This document shows, piece after piece, positions 44,267-53,607 of a stretch of DNA of 64,000 nt; positions within the stretch are counted from its first letter, which is position 1; each line of letters opens with the position of its first letter. The translations under genes were made by a program, and so were the position numbers. A model generated the notes under the pieces. The model was not told the origin of the DNA. It worked only from the letters and a program-made list of their open reading frames with translations, and ran no database searches. The DNA lies in contig JAJEDY010000095.1 in NCBI GenBank assembly GCA_022821275.1, positions 66,700 through 130,699 of the forward strand. Reading direction: 5' to 3'. The DNA comes from Candidatus Latescibacterota bacterium (GTDB lineage Bacteria > Latescibacterota > UBA2968).

Positions 44267-45526
44267 TTAATCAAAAAGATTGAAAGGTTCTCGATGGTTC
44301 AGGTCTAAGAGAATGCCTTCTTTGGCAGGTGTCAAAAAGTCCGGCGCAAAAACCAAAAAAGGTAGGTGTTCTATGTTCTTCAAAAATTCTTGCGAAACAA
44401 ATTTTTGGAAGTCTTGGACAGAATCATGGTCTCTTAAAAACGGGTTTTCAGGAAAATGCTCAGTAACGGTTCCGTATTTGTCATGTTCTTCTAAATAGGA
44501 GAAAACAAGTATTGTCTCGTTAGTGTTGATTGGCAATATGTTGATAATATAAAAAAAGTGAAAAGTACCGCTATTGGGAGGCAAATTTTCGCTATTTTCA
44601 TTAGATACAGAAAGCCCTATTGTCGAATTGTCGGATCTCCAGTTTTCCATCAGTGACATCGGGTAGAAATCAAGAGCAAGAGAAGGAGAGCGTAAATAAG
44701 GTCTTTGTACCCTTACAAGACAAGTTCCCGCAACAGACGGTTCACCTTTAAGAAGAGAAAAATAATGTTTAAAAACGGGAAACCCCTGACGCATTTTTTC
44801 TTTTATCAATTTCCAATGTTTAAAATAAACAAAAGGGCCTTCGTTCTTAAAAGAAATATCCTGTTCTCGTTGTCCTTCGCTTAAGGTCTGTGGTTCCGGC
44901 TTAATCGCACCCTCTCTTATGAGGCCATCTATTTTTTTGTCATGAACATGGAGAGATATATTATGGCGATAGCAGACTGCCATGCTTGCCAAAAAACTTC
45001 TTATTGCTTGAGTATCACACCACGCTGTAAATATCCTATCACGAGTCCTATCATTGGGTAATACCAAACCTTCATCTACCTGATTGAATAACCAATTATC
45101 GCAAGATTCACAAACAAAACCCCAAGACCCCGTTTTTCTTCCCACTTTATGTGGGGAAATTTTCAGACGGGTTTCTTGTAATCCTTCTTTATGGGATTCT
45201 ATTATTTTTACATCATTATCTCTATTGACTAAATATTTTAGATATTTTTTTGAGATAACATGGTTATTCGTACCCGCATCTCTTTCGCCACACCATAAAC
45301 AAGGAATTTTAACAAGAGAGCCAGAAATAGCTTTTTTGAGATTTTGTGAATAACCGGCTTGTTTTTTTTCTAAATCGTCTTGACCTTTGAAATTTGAAAA
45401 ATTAGAAATCCATGTATTCTCTCGCACATATCTCTCTTTAATCGGGTCTAACTCATTTTTCTTAAATTCTTCTTTCTCTTTAATCTGGGCATGGTGAGCA
45501 TCGTCAAAACCTGTGTATATCCACAT
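44267..45526 (-). CDS. HNH-like putative nuclease within the type I R-M locus
   Basis: A 419-aa protein with paired cysteines and a central His: IPCLWCGERDAGTNNHVISKKYL then FVCESCDNW. The order Cys-x2-Cys, N-N-H-V-I-S, Cys-x2-Cys resembles the HNH nuclease fold with a zinc site. The rest is unrecognised. The start follows AAAGGAAAGAAT; an earlier in-frame Met lacks a ribosome site. It stands between hsdS and small antitoxin genes. Whether it is a nuclease or only HNH-like is unproved. Confidence 0.6.
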   Translation of the reverse strand: MWIYTGFDDAHHAQIKEKEEFKKNELDPIKERYVRENTWISNFSNFKGQDDLEKKQAGYSQNLKKAISGSLVKIPCLWCGERDAGTNNHVISKKYLKYLVNRDNDVKIIESHKEGLQETRLKISPHKVGRKTGSWGFVCESCDNWLFNQVDEGLVLPNDRTRDRIFTAWCDTQAIRSFLASMAVCYRHNISLHVHDKKIDGLIREGAIKPEPQTLSEGQREQDISFKNEGPFVYFKHWKLIKEKMRQGFPVFKHYFSLLKGEPSVAGTCLVRVQRPYLRSPSLALDFYPMSLMENWRSDNSTIGLSVSNENSENLPPNSGTFHFFYIINILPINTNETILVFSYLEEHDKYGTVTEHFPENPFLRDHDSVQDFQKFVSQEFLKNIEHLPFLVFAPDFLTPAKEGILLDLNHREPFNLFD

Positions 45527-45603
45527 ATTCTTTCCTTTTATCAACTTTGTTGGTTCTATATCTACCGATAGTGAACATCGTTCAAAGCACAAGGACTCAT
45601 TGA

Positions 45604-45843
45604 TTAGATCCTATTCTGTTCATTCGGCGGATCTACGTCCCCTACCTTTGCCATTGCTGCCAGAAATTTCTCTTTGCTCCCGCGGTTTGCACGCGCTTCA
45701 AGATGTGCTTCGGTCGCCATTGCTGATGCTTTTTCGGCCATTGCGAGCAGAATAAATTGTTCGAATGATATACCTTCGTGCTCGACAATATCCCGGACGG
45801 TTGCGTGAAGCGAATCGGATATGGTTATACTGATGGTTGTCAT
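45604..45843 (-). CDS. Small RHH-type antitoxin-like protein (79 aa)
   Basis: It begins MTTISITISDSLHATVRDIVEHEGISFEQFILLAMAEKASA, the pattern of a ribbon-helix-helix protein: a short beta strand then two helices. Such proteins are antitoxins or autoregulators. A toxin partner is not adjacent. The first base after its stop is 77 bases from the HNH-like gene, on the same strand. Confidence 0.7.
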   Translation of the reverse strand: MTTISITISDSLHATVRDIVEHEGISFEQFILLAMAEKASAMATEAHLEARANRGSKEKFLAAMAKVGDVDPPNEQNRI

Positions 45844-45929
45844 GGTCGTTAATCTATCTATTCAAGAAACTTCTATCTGGGGCTTTGCCTGTTCATTCGT
45901 TTCGCGATTAATAAGCAACAGAAGCCGTT

Positions 45930-45974
45930 ATAAAAAATAATGCCGAAAGCCTGTGTTTCAAGAGGCTCTCGGCA
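45930..45974 (-). terminator. Terminator of the DUF2442 gene
   Basis: A stem TGCCGAAAGCCT / AGGCTCTCGGCA with one internal mismatch lies downstream of the DUF2442 stop, and the minus strand continues TTATTTTTTATAA. Confidence 0.75.
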
Positions 45975-46013
45975 CTTGTACTCAGAAAGTAAGCTACAAA
46001 TCTCAATGCCTTG

Positions 46014-46337
46014 TTACACAGTCAGCTCATTCTCATGCTTTTGACCCCTTGACAAAAGCCACCGTTGAATTGATTTCGGACTTTCGCTGCTTGGACGCCC
46101 GTCTAACAATCCTTCAACAGAAATATGCTCGTCGAGACTGTCCCAGGCGATTGCACGGTTTTCAAATCCGAAGGGACGCCAATTCTTTCTCTCTTTGACT
46201 GTCCCATAATACAACCGGGGATACCATTCAAGAGGCACAGATATGAGGCGACCGTCCTTTAGAAAGACGGTCAAATGTGTCTCATCTGTTTCAACATTGA
46301 CGACAGAGGTCGGTGATTTAGATGCCAAAGTGCTCAT
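46014..46337 (-). CDS. DUF2442 family protein
   Basis: A 107-aa protein with the DUF2442 core: LTVFLKDGRLISVPLEWYPRLYYGTVKERKNWR then AIAWDSLDEHISVEGLLDGRPS. DUF2442 proteins are small, often beside DUF4160 genes and thought to be toxin-antitoxin components. No DUF4160 gene is seen here. A putative promoter lies 12 bases upstream. Confidence 0.88.
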   Translation of the reverse strand: MSTLASKSPTSVVNVETDETHLTVFLKDGRLISVPLEWYPRLYYGTVKERKNWRPFGFENRAIAWDSLDEHISVEGLLDGRPSSESPKSIQRWLLSRGQKHENELTV

Positions 46338-46348
46338 ATCCTTTCCTT

Positions 46349-46376
46349 ACGATAGACAATTTCGGATTTATGTCAA
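46349..46376 (-). promoter_or_regulatory. Putative promoter of DUF2442
   Basis: Minus strand TTGACA, 16-nt spacer, TATCGT (4 of 6 consensus), just upstream of AAGGAAAGG and the ATG at 46337. Confidence 0.45.
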
Positions 46377-46405
46377 CCAAAAGAAGTATCAAAGCCCAAT
46401 TTTCA

Positions 46406-46426
46406 AAGCACTTTTCGGAAGTGCTT
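46406..46426. other. Perfect inverted repeat AAGCACTT/AAGTGCTT
   Basis: An 8-bp stem with a 5-nt loop between the divergent DUF2442 and Panacea genes. There is no U-run next to it, so operator or attenuator is more likely than terminator. Confidence 0.4.
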
Positions 46427-46523
46427 CCCGGGAGCATTTTTCAATCTGCCATTGACTTCCTATTTGTGTTTTGTGATTTTAAAAAACAGCTTTATATTTT
46501 TAGACAAGCGAAAGGAGGTCTAT

Positions 46524-47180
46524 ATGTCATCCATAAAGATGCCAAAATTTAAAGAACGGAAAGCTGCCCAAGTTACACGTTTATTCATACGATGCAATGA
46601 TGGCCAAAGTTTCAGTGCACGCAAACTGCTTAAGTTGATCTATCTTGTTGACAGAAAAGCACTGGAGCTATGGGGATTCCCTGTAACCTATGATACGCCA
46701 AAAAATCTCCCGTATGAGGGCCTCCTGCCTGCCTATACGTATGATCTTATCGACCCTCCGAAGAACAAAAGAAATGCCCTTAATATATTTATGCCTAGAG
46801 ATAGCTACTGGTATGATTATTTTTCCAAATCCAATATGGGTCATTATACCATACCAACTGAACTAAATCCAGGAACAGCAGACCTATCTCGTGCTGAGAT
46901 TGAGTTGGTCGAGAATATCTTTGATCAATTTGGATATAAGACCGATGAACAATTGGATGATTATTTTCGTACTTTGCCCGAATCACGCCATTCAGAAACG
47001 CCACACGGGGGCATCGATTGGAAGGTTCTTCTTCAGGCTGTTGGTTGGGCAGGTAAAGATTTGGCAGAAATAAAGAAAGATCTTGAATTCCAGGCAAAAT
47101 TTGAAGGTCTTATTACAGCGGGAGAAAATGGAATTGTCACCCCCTACTTGAGGAGAAACCATGCCTATTACAGATCATAA
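46524..47180 (+). CDS. Panacea-domain (DUF4065) protein, SocA-like antitoxin
   Basis: A 218-aa protein with the Panacea fold: SARKLLKLIYLVDRKALELWGFPVTYDTPKNLPYEG. The C-terminal half is a variable helical domain. Panacea proteins neutralise several unrelated toxins, often translation inhibitors. The start at 46524 follows AAAGGAGGTCTAT. Its stop overlaps the start of the HicB gene by 20 bases, so the three genes (Panacea, HicB, HicA) are one transcript. Confidence 0.85.
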   Translation: MSSIKMPKFKERKAAQVTRLFIRCNDGQSFSARKLLKLIYLVDRKALELWGFPVTYDTPKNLPYEGLLPAYTYDLIDPPKNKRNALNIFMPRDSYWYDYFSKSNMGHYTIPTELNPGTADLSRAEIELVENIFDQFGYKTDEQLDDYFRTLPESRHSETPHGGIDWKVLLQAVGWAGKDLAEIKKDLEFQAKFEGLITAGENGIVTPYLRRNHAYYRS

Positions 47181-47487
47181 ACCTTCAGCACCAGTGAATC
47201 GCACAGGTAAGCAAAGTTTTATTAAATCTGGACAAACCTCTAAAAGCGCAACATCCTTCCGATATGTCTATTGGATTGATGATTCCTGGTTTATTGGGTT
47301 CCTTGCAGACTATTCAGATTATTGGACACAGGGAGCAACATTGGAAGAGTTAAAAGAAAACTTGACTGATATTTACAACCAGGTTAATGATCCTGAGGCG
47401 TTCCCCAGTGGCAGTGTTCATAATGAACTTTCGCTTGACGATGTTCCTGAAAACCACAAAACCGATGAGCTGTTGATCGAAGCATAG
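47161..47487 (+). CDS. hicB: HicB-family antitoxin
   Basis: A 108-aa protein. FRYVYWIDDSWFIGFLADYSDYWTQGATLEELKENLTDIY is a HicB-like partial RNase H fold, the shape of antitoxins that block HicA. It starts inside the Panacea gene and its stop is 3 bases before hicA. The order here is B before A, which occurs in many loci. Confidence 0.82.
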   Translation: MPITDHKPSAPVNRTGKQSFIKSGQTSKSATSFRYVYWIDDSWFIGFLADYSDYWTQGATLEELKENLTDIYNQVNDPEAFPSGSVHNELSLDDVPENHKTDELLIEA

Positions 47488-47490
47488 AAT

Positions 47491-47664
47491 ATGAAAAGAC
47501 GGGACTTAATACGAAAATTAACGGACGCGGGTTGCTCGTTCGTCCGTCATGGGAGAAGGCATGATATTTATGAAAACACCAATACGAATAAGCGTATGCC
47601 TGTCCCTCGTCACAGAGAAATTAAAGAATCAACAGCAAAACATATTCTCAAGGCACTTACTTGA
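47491..47664 (+). CDS. hicA: HicA-family mRNA interferase toxin
   Basis: A 57-aa ORF (ATG to TGA) that reads MKRRDLIRKLTDAGCSFVRHGRRHDIYEN ... RMPVPRHREIKE. The pattern (N-terminal K-R-x-x-L-I-x-x-L, RHGxRHxIY with the active His, and VPRHREI) is that of HicA, a double-stranded RNA-binding-fold toxin that cleaves mRNA. It lies 3 bases after hicB. Its small size means it is easily missed. Its presence in this place is well supported. Confidence 0.88.
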   Translation: MKRRDLIRKLTDAGCSFVRHGRRHDIYENTNTNKRMPVPRHREIKESTAKHILKALT

Positions 47665-47717
47665 GTAAGAAGCCGCACAGAAGTCTTTCAGGTTTTAATT
47701 AACCGCATTTTCCTCCC

Positions 47718-50087
47718 TTACAAAGCAAATATCCTTTCCTTTATTTTTATCAGCAAATCTGCAGGCTGTCCGATCTGGGCCAAGGCATTGATGCCGCCAG
47801 CCTGGGTAACTTCTTGCGTGGCGAAGACACGGGGGTTCTCCAGTCCGTCTGTGCCCGTGCGTGCAAATTGCATGGTGAGTGCTTTTAATGTATCAGCGGT
47901 TGGGGTGGGCAGTGTGTTGAGCCACTGGTCGTGTTTGTAGAAGAATGCGTCGGCGCGGGTTATTCGGGTTTTTGGCGCAAGGCCATAGCCGAGTTCAGCA
48001 AGGATGTCGTAGAGGTCGTAGTCAATCATGTCGTCTAAAGATTGTACCACCTGAGCGGATCGCCCCTGATCTGGTAAACGCGCCATGAAGTCTCTGCGAT
48101 TCTGGGGATGAATCCAGCAGGTTCGGAAGTCGTCCAGATTGGGCATTTCTTCTACGATCCGAGCGGATAGGCGTTGTTTGTATTCTTCGACGGTAATGGG
48201 CATGGATTTGCCATCTACTTCGGATAGGATGTATTTCCCCGCATCTGTGACCTGGACTTCCAGACCTTCGACGAGCACGGTGGGTTGTGCTGGGATGTCG
48301 CTACTGTCTCCATCGCCTGTGCTTTTGCTTTTGATTCGAGATTGGAAGTCTTCTCCAAATAATCGCGTGGCGTTTGTGTAATCGTAGATTCGGAACATCA
48401 TTTTATTCGTCACGGGATCGAGCCGCGTGCCGCGGCCAACCATTTGATAGAATGCGATTGGGGAACGCACGTATTTGAAAAAGACAATATTTTTGACGGA
48501 AGGCACATCCACGCCTGTTGAGAGCAAATCTACAGTTGTTGCGATGAAATGATGGCGGGAAGCACCGCGCAGATCGGCGACATAATCGCTGCCGCCACTG
48601 GCTGCGGTGCATTTGAAGGCGTAGGGATCCACGCGATCGCGGTTGTTGTCAGCGCACCATCTGGCATACAAATTGTTCATCGCGTTGGCTACCTCATCGG
48701 CATGGGTATCTCGAACGCAAAAGATAATGGTTTTTTGCTCTGGACCACCGGTTGCGACGAGGTGATTGAACAAGTCTTGAGTCATTTCTCGGACGCGGTC
48801 TGGCAATAGTATTCGGTATTCGTACTCGGTTTTGGAGAAGGATTCCGGGAGTTCATCTCTTCCGAGCGGTTGACCCGTTGTGGCGTCTTTGGGACCCAGC
48901 GCATAGATTTCATCTGCGGTGAGTTCGGTATAGTCGATATCCACTTGGCCTCGCTGGATTTCACAGGCTGCGAGGTAGCCGTCTTCATTGCCCTGGCTGA
49001 TGTCGTATTCGTAAACTGGCTCGCCAAAGTGCCGGATATTGTCGGCAGAAATTTGTTCGTCGGCCTGGATTTCGGGTGTGTTTTCACGGGTTTTAAGCTG
49101 TCTGGGCGTGGCGGTCAGACCGATTTGGGTGGCTTCTGGATTGCGCGTCAAGACCATGGACCATTTGCCCCAGGCAGATCGGTGGCATTCGTCGATGATG
49201 ATGTGAGAAAAGTAATTTTCGGGGTAGTTGGCTGTGAGGAAGTTCGCTTCTGCTGTGTCGGTATCTACATCGAGGGTTTGATATGTGGCGATGAGGATGC
49301 GGGCGTTTTTCTGCGGATTGCCACTGGATACTGCGGCGGCATCTGCACCGAATACATTTTGAAATGCGCCGAGTGCTTGGGTACGCAGTTCGTCCCGGTC
49401 ACAGACGAATAATGCTTTGCGAAGTTGCCCGGCATCGGCAATGCGTTTGAGCAGGTGTACGGCGATAAATGTTTTGCCTGCGCCCGTTGCGAGAGATAGC
49501 AGGGCGCGTTTGGCTTCGCCGCGTTTTTCGCATTGGGCGAGTTTTTCAAATGTGGCGCGAATGGCTGCGTCTTGATAATAGCGGCGCGTGGCTTCACCGC
49601 CGGGATAGGGTACGAGCAGGGGTTTGGCCTCGTCGTCGTCCAGAGAGAAGCCCTGAGCATTTTCATAACGTTGGCGCAGGTCGTCGGGTGTGGGAAATTT
49701 AGAGAGTGGATAAGGCTCTGTGGTTTCTCCTGTTATGCGGTCATATTCAACAACCTGATGTCCATTGGTGGAAAAAACAAACTGGACATTGAGTCTTTTG
49801 GTTGCTGCTGCATATTCTTTCCCTTGCTGAAGGCCATGTCCCGGAGAATATTGCTCAGATTTTGCCTCAATCAATGCCAGAGCTACTGGTTGTGTGTCCG
49901 AGTTCACGCGAACACGAAGGGTGTAATCAATGCGTCCTTGAGAGCGTTTGCGCGGTTTGCCATCTACGACGTCAACTGCCCCCGGCGTCTCTTCCCGCTT
50001 AATTTTGTCCTCACCCCAACCTCTTTGATGCAGCGCGGGATCAATCAGCTTGGCTCGCGTATCGGCTTCGTTATGAAGTTCTTGCAT
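47718..50087 (-). CDS. hsdR: Type I restriction-modification system, HsdR subunit
   Basis: A 789-aa restriction and translocation subunit. The N-terminal nuclease has D and ExK (GRIDYTLRVRV ... LALIEAKSEQ); the motor has Walker A (GAGKTFIAV), DECH (IIDECHRSAWG) and a C-terminal helicase motif (QMVGRGTRLD). The end matches the EcoEI-type R C-terminal domain. Length is normal. It is separated from hsdS/hsdM by about 3.5 kb holding the toxin-antitoxin and HNH-like genes, some on the other strand. Confidence 0.92.
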   Translation of the reverse strand: MQELHNEADTRAKLIDPALHQRGWGEDKIKREETPGAVDVVDGKPRKRSQGRIDYTLRVRVNSDTQPVALALIEAKSEQYSPGHGLQQGKEYAAATKRLNVQFVFSTNGHQVVEYDRITGETTEPYPLSKFPTPDDLRQRYENAQGFSLDDDEAKPLLVPYPGGEATRRYYQDAAIRATFEKLAQCEKRGEAKRALLSLATGAGKTFIAVHLLKRIADAGQLRKALFVCDRDELRTQALGAFQNVFGADAAAVSSGNPQKNARILIATYQTLDVDTDTAEANFLTANYPENYFSHIIIDECHRSAWGKWSMVLTRNPEATQIGLTATPRQLKTRENTPEIQADEQISADNIRHFGEPVYEYDISQGNEDGYLAACEIQRGQVDIDYTELTADEIYALGPKDATTGQPLGRDELPESFSKTEYEYRILLPDRVREMTQDLFNHLVATGGPEQKTIIFCVRDTHADEVANAMNNLYARWCADNNRDRVDPYAFKCTAASGGSDYVADLRGASRHHFIATTVDLLSTGVDVPSVKNIVFFKYVRSPIAFYQMVGRGTRLDPVTNKMMFRIYDYTNATRLFGEDFQSRIKSKSTGDGDSSDIPAQPTVLVEGLEVQVTDAGKYILSEVDGKSMPITVEEYKQRLSARIVEEMPNLDDFRTCWIHPQNRRDFMARLPDQGRSAQVVQSLDDMIDYDLYDILAELGYGLAPKTRITRADAFFYKHDQWLNTLPTPTADTLKALTMQFARTGTDGLENPRVFATQEVTQAGGINALAQIGQPADLLIKIKERIFAL

Positions 50088-50164
50088 TATTGGATTTCCT
50101 TGTCAGATGCGTTTTGTAAAATTATAATACGCTATGTGTCTATTTTTTGCAATAGGGCTATGGA

Positions 50165-50803
50165 ATGAATGAGAAAAACGAGGTTCGCCCCATCGTAATT
50201 GGTATTTCGGGAGGGTCTGCCGCGGGCAAGACGACTTTTACGGATATGCTTGCTGACAGGCTCGCAGATTTTGGACCTGTCGTGCTCAATCAGGACAACT
50301 ATTTTCGCGATTGGTCAGCACTGCCAGAAGACGAGCACGAGAGCAAGCGGACGGCAAATCATCCGCGGGCTGTGTTGTGGGAGCATTTGATCGCGGATGT
50401 TAAATGTTTGCGCGAGGGGCAGGCGATTGAAATGCCACCGCCCGGGACGCGCGCTTTTCGGCGGGGCGATGATCCCCAAAAGGTCGTGCCTGAGAAGCTG
50501 GTTATTGTGGAGGGACACTTGATTTTTTCGCAGGAGGCTCTGAGGTCTTTGCTGGATCTCAAACTGTTTTTGGAAGTGGATACACACGAGCGGGTGCTCA
50601 GGCGTATGTTGCGGAATACTTCGAGTGGGATGTCAATAGAGGATGCTGTGGCATGGTATCGCCGGGATGTCATACCTAATTATCGCGTCTATACGGAGCC
50701 GACAAGCGCGTACGCAGATTTGATCGTACCGTTTGAAGGGGATGTGCAAGTAGCAGTAGATGTTGTAGCAAATGGCATACGCAGGATGATTCACCATAGA
50801 TAG
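50165..50803 (+). CDS. udk: Uridine kinase
   Basis: A 212-aa P-loop kinase: GISGGSAAGKTT (residues 13-24) is Walker A, VVLNQDNYFRDW the uridine-kinase Asp/Tyr motif, and VIVEGHLIFSQEAL the later motif. It should phosphorylate uridine and cytidine in pyrimidine salvage. It has no downstream operon partner. A degraded copy of its 5' region lies near 39.8 kb. Divergent from hsdR. Confidence 0.88.
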   Translation: MNEKNEVRPIVIGISGGSAAGKTTFTDMLADRLADFGPVVLNQDNYFRDWSALPEDEHESKRTANHPRAVLWEHLIADVKCLREGQAIEMPPPGTRAFRRGDDPQKVVPEKLVIVEGHLIFSQEALRSLLDLKLFLEVDTHERVLRRMLRNTSSGMSIEDAVAWYRRDVIPNYRVYTEPTSAYADLIVPFEGDVQVAVDVVANGIRRMIHHR

Positions 50804-50889
50804 CAATATGGCTTGCCTCGCGTGGTTTCAGGTCGTAAATTTATGAATCGACGACGGAATTTGTAACAACGTTGGGTGGCTGGGTCGGG

Positions 50890-50920
50890 TTCGTTGATTC
50901 GTTGATTCGTTGATTCGCAG
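50890..50920 (+). repeat. Short tandem repeat (GTTGATTC)n
   Basis: Three to four units of GTTGATTC lie in the 170-base gap between udk and the broken PhyH gene. A related CGAATCAACGAAT stretch occurs on the same strand around 3627-3650. The rest of the gap holds nothing I recognise. Confidence 0.6.
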
Positions 50921-50973
50921 TTTGATCTTACGACGCTGATTTTTGACCTGTAATTTTTTAGGAGACGACCACT

Positions 50974-51801
50974 ATGACCGTTCAATCCGATTGGGCTGTT
51001 CTGACAGATGAAAAGCGCCAGTTTTTTGAGGACAATGGGTATCTGGTGATCGAAGACGCGCTGCCGCCCGATGTTGTTGCCGAGCTTAATGCGGCTGCAG
51101 ATGAAATTTACGACCGGGAAAAGGAGGCTGATCGCCTGGAGAAAACTGGCAAGCTCAATTTGCGGAACTGCATTGTGCATCACGATGCTTTTCTTCAGTT
51201 GCTCGACTGGCCGACCACGGCTCCTCTGGCGTGGCAGATTCTCAACTGGAATATCCAGATGATTACCTCGCACCTCATTGTTTTGCCCTCTGGTCCAGAG
51301 CCTCCGGAAGAGGTAAAGCGCAAGGGCGGGTATCACCGCGATGGCGGTTCGTCTTCTCGGGAGATGACCGAACCCCATCCGCGCATTCTGCTCAAAATAG
51401 CCTACGCCATCAGCGATCAGACAGATCCCGCGTCGGGGGCGACGCAACTCGTGCCCGGGAGCAATCGGCTATTTGGCAGGCCCGCAATTGATCCGGCGAC
51501 GGGGCATCCGAGAGGTGCGATTAATATGAATGTCAAAGCGGGTTCGGCATTTATTTTTGAACAGCGCACGTATCACGGCATTGGCAGAAACTGGTCGGGT
51601 TTTCCGCGCAAGACCATTTTTATGGGCTAAGCGTATCGCTGGGTCAAGCCGATGGATTAGATCCATATGCCCGATGAACTCGTTGCGCGTGCTAATCCCA
51701 TTCAGAAACAACTCTTAGGTGCGGTCTCCGATCCACTCAGTTTTTATATTCCGCAAGCGCAAGATGTGCCGCTCAGAGAACTCGTGGAAGAAAGTGTGTG
51801 A
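50974..51801 (+). pseudogene. PhyH-family gene interrupted by two in-frame stops (TAA, TAG)
   Basis: The first 218 codons form a PhyH oxygenase with H121-R-D123 (YHRDGGSS), distal H201 (TYHGIG) and R212. Then TAA (codon 219) interrupts FMG*AYRWVKPMD, and TAG (codon 229) interrupts again; the frame continues IHMPDELVARANPIQKQLLG to TGA at 51801, for 275 codons in all, the usual PhyH length. Both stops fall where PhyH proteins tend to have Tyr. Start follows TTAGGAGACGACC. The gene is probably dead, or makes a truncated protein. Confidence 0.8.
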
Positions 51802-53508
51802 TTACTCGTCTGTGACACATCCCTCCGAAGCCGTTTTTACGTTTTTGATGTATTTGTAAAGGGTGCCGCGGTTGGCTTTGTACGGCGGCGGGGTCCAGGC
51901 TGAACGGCGTTTTTCCAGTTCTTCAGGGGAGATGTCCATGTTGATCTCTCCGTTTTGGCTGTCGATGGTGACCTGGTCGCCGGTTTGGACGAGGGCGATG
52001 GGGCCGCCTTCGATGGCTTCGGGAACGACGTGTCCGATGAGAAAGCCGTGCGATCCGCCCGAGAAACGCCCATCGGTAATCAGCGCGACATCCTGTACCA
52101 GTCCCGCACCGGCCAATGCAGATGTGGGGGTGAGCATTTCCGGCATGCCGGGTCCGCCTTTGGGTCCTTCGTAGCGGATGATAATGACATTGCCTTTTTC
52201 GATCTTGCCCTGTTCGAGGGCGGCGAGCATGTCTTCCTCGCAGTCGAATACATTGGCCGCACCTTTGAATGCCTCGCCTTCTTTGCCTGTGATTTTTCCG
52301 ACTGAACCTTCCGGTGCCAAATTCCCTCGTAAAATTTGCAAGTGCCCCGTTGGTTTGAGGGGATCATTAAAGGGTCTGACGATGTCTTGCTGTCCTTCAC
52401 CCGTTCCATAAGGGAGAAGGGTTTTTATATCGGCGAGATTTTCGGCTATTGTTTTGCCCGTTACGGTCATCTGGTCGCCGTCGATGAGGTCGGCGTCGAG
52501 GAGCAATTTCATCATTGCGGGTGTTCCGCCGATGTCGTGAAGCTCTTCCATGACATAACGTCCGGAGGGTTTGAGGTCACACAGGAGAGGTGTTTCGTTG
52601 GATATGTGCTGAAATTCGTCGATGTCGAGGTCTATGTCATAAGCTCTGGCAATGGCGAGCAGGTGGAGTACGATATTGGTGGATCCGCCCGTGACAACGG
52701 CGAGGCGGATGGCGTTGAGGAATGATTGTTTGGTGACGATGTCGCGCGGTTTGAGGTCGGCTTCGAGCAGGGCGCGCACAGCGTGACCGGCGCGAATACA
52801 TTCGGCGTGTTTATCGGGGTCTTCTGCGGGTGTACACGAAGAATAGGGCAGGGAGAGACCCATGCATTCGATGGCGCTGGCCATGGTATTGGCGGTGTAC
52901 ATGCCGCCGCAGGCACCGGCGCCCGGGCAGGCGTGTTCGACAATTTCCTGGCGCTCGGCATCGCTGAGCGAGTCTGTGAGAAATTCGCCGTAGCTTTGAA
53001 AGGCGGAGACGATGTCGAGTTTGCGTTCTTCACCTTGTATGGTGGCGCAACCGGGCTTTATTGTGCCGCCGTAGATCATCAGGGCAGGGCGGTTGAGGCG
53101 GCCCATTGCCATGACCACGCCGGGCATGTTTTTGTCGCAGCCGGGCAATGCGATCAGGCCATCGTACCACTGTGCGCCCATGAGGGTTTCGATGGAGTCG
53201 GCAATGAGGTCGCGGGATTGAAGGGAGAAGGACATGCCGTCTGTGCCCATGGATATGCCGTCGGATACGCCGATGGTGTTGAAGCGCATGCCAACGCACC
53301 CGGCTTCGGTGACGCCTTTTTTTGTTTCGGCGGCGAGGTCGTTGAGGTGCATGTTGCACGGGTTGCCTTCGTACCAGACCGAGGCGATGCCGACCTGTGC
53401 TTTGTCCATGTCGGCGCGCGTCAGTCCCGTGGCATAGAGCATGGCCTGAGATCCGCCCTGGGATTTTTTCTGGGTGATTTGAGAGCTGTACTTGTTCAGT
53501 TTTGCCAT
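51802..53508 (-). CDS. ilvD: Dihydroxy-acid dehydratase
   Basis: A 568-aa IlvD of branched-chain amino-acid synthesis: it dehydrates 2,3-dihydroxyisovalerate to 2-oxoisovalerate (and the isoleucine analogue). The iron-sulphur Cys are visible in [10 protein letters not shown] and [18 protein letters not shown], and [13 protein letters not shown] is the late signature. Full length. It is monocistronic here and its stop meets the end of the PhyH pseudogene. Cytoplasmic. Confidence 0.95.
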   Translation of the reverse strand: MAKLNKYSSQITQKKSQGGSQAMLYATGLTRADMDKAQVGIASVWYEGNPCNMHLNDLAAETKKGVTEAGCVGMRFNTIGVSDGISMGTDGMSFSLQSRDLIADSIETLMGAQWYDGLIALPGCDKNMPGVVMAMGRLNRPALMIYGGTIKPGCATIQGEERKLDIVSAFQSYGEFLTDSLSDAERQEIVEHACPGAGACGGMYTANTMASAIECMGLSLPYSSCTPAEDPDKHAECIRAGHAVRALLEADLKPRDIVTKQSFLNAIRLAVVTGGSTNIVLHLLAIARAYDIDLDIDEFQHISNETPLLCDLKPSGRYVMEELHDIGGTPAMMKLLLDADLIDGDQMTVTGKTIAENLADIKTLLPYGTGEGQQDIVRPFNDPLKPTGHLQILRGNLAPEGSVGKITGKEGEAFKGAANVFDCEEDMLAALEQGKIEKGNVIIIRYEGPKGGPGMPEMLTPTSALAGAGLVQDVALITDGRFSGGSHGFLIGHVVPEAIEGGPIALVQTGDQVTIDSQNGEINMDISPEELEKRRSAWTPPPYKANRGTLYKYIKNVKTASEGCVTDE

Positions 53509-53607
53509 TGAGGTTTTCCTTTCGGAGATGAAACTTTGGGTTTGTCTTATTTTTCGGGGTTGTAATTTAACCGATTTTTGGGAGATGTGTCAACAAGGGT
53601 GTGAAAT

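Noticed and set aside
50890-50920. Short tandem GTTGATTC repeats as a CRISPR array
   Set aside because: Units are 8 bp and contiguous with no spacers and no cas genes nearby; no CRISPR array was seen anywhere in the window.
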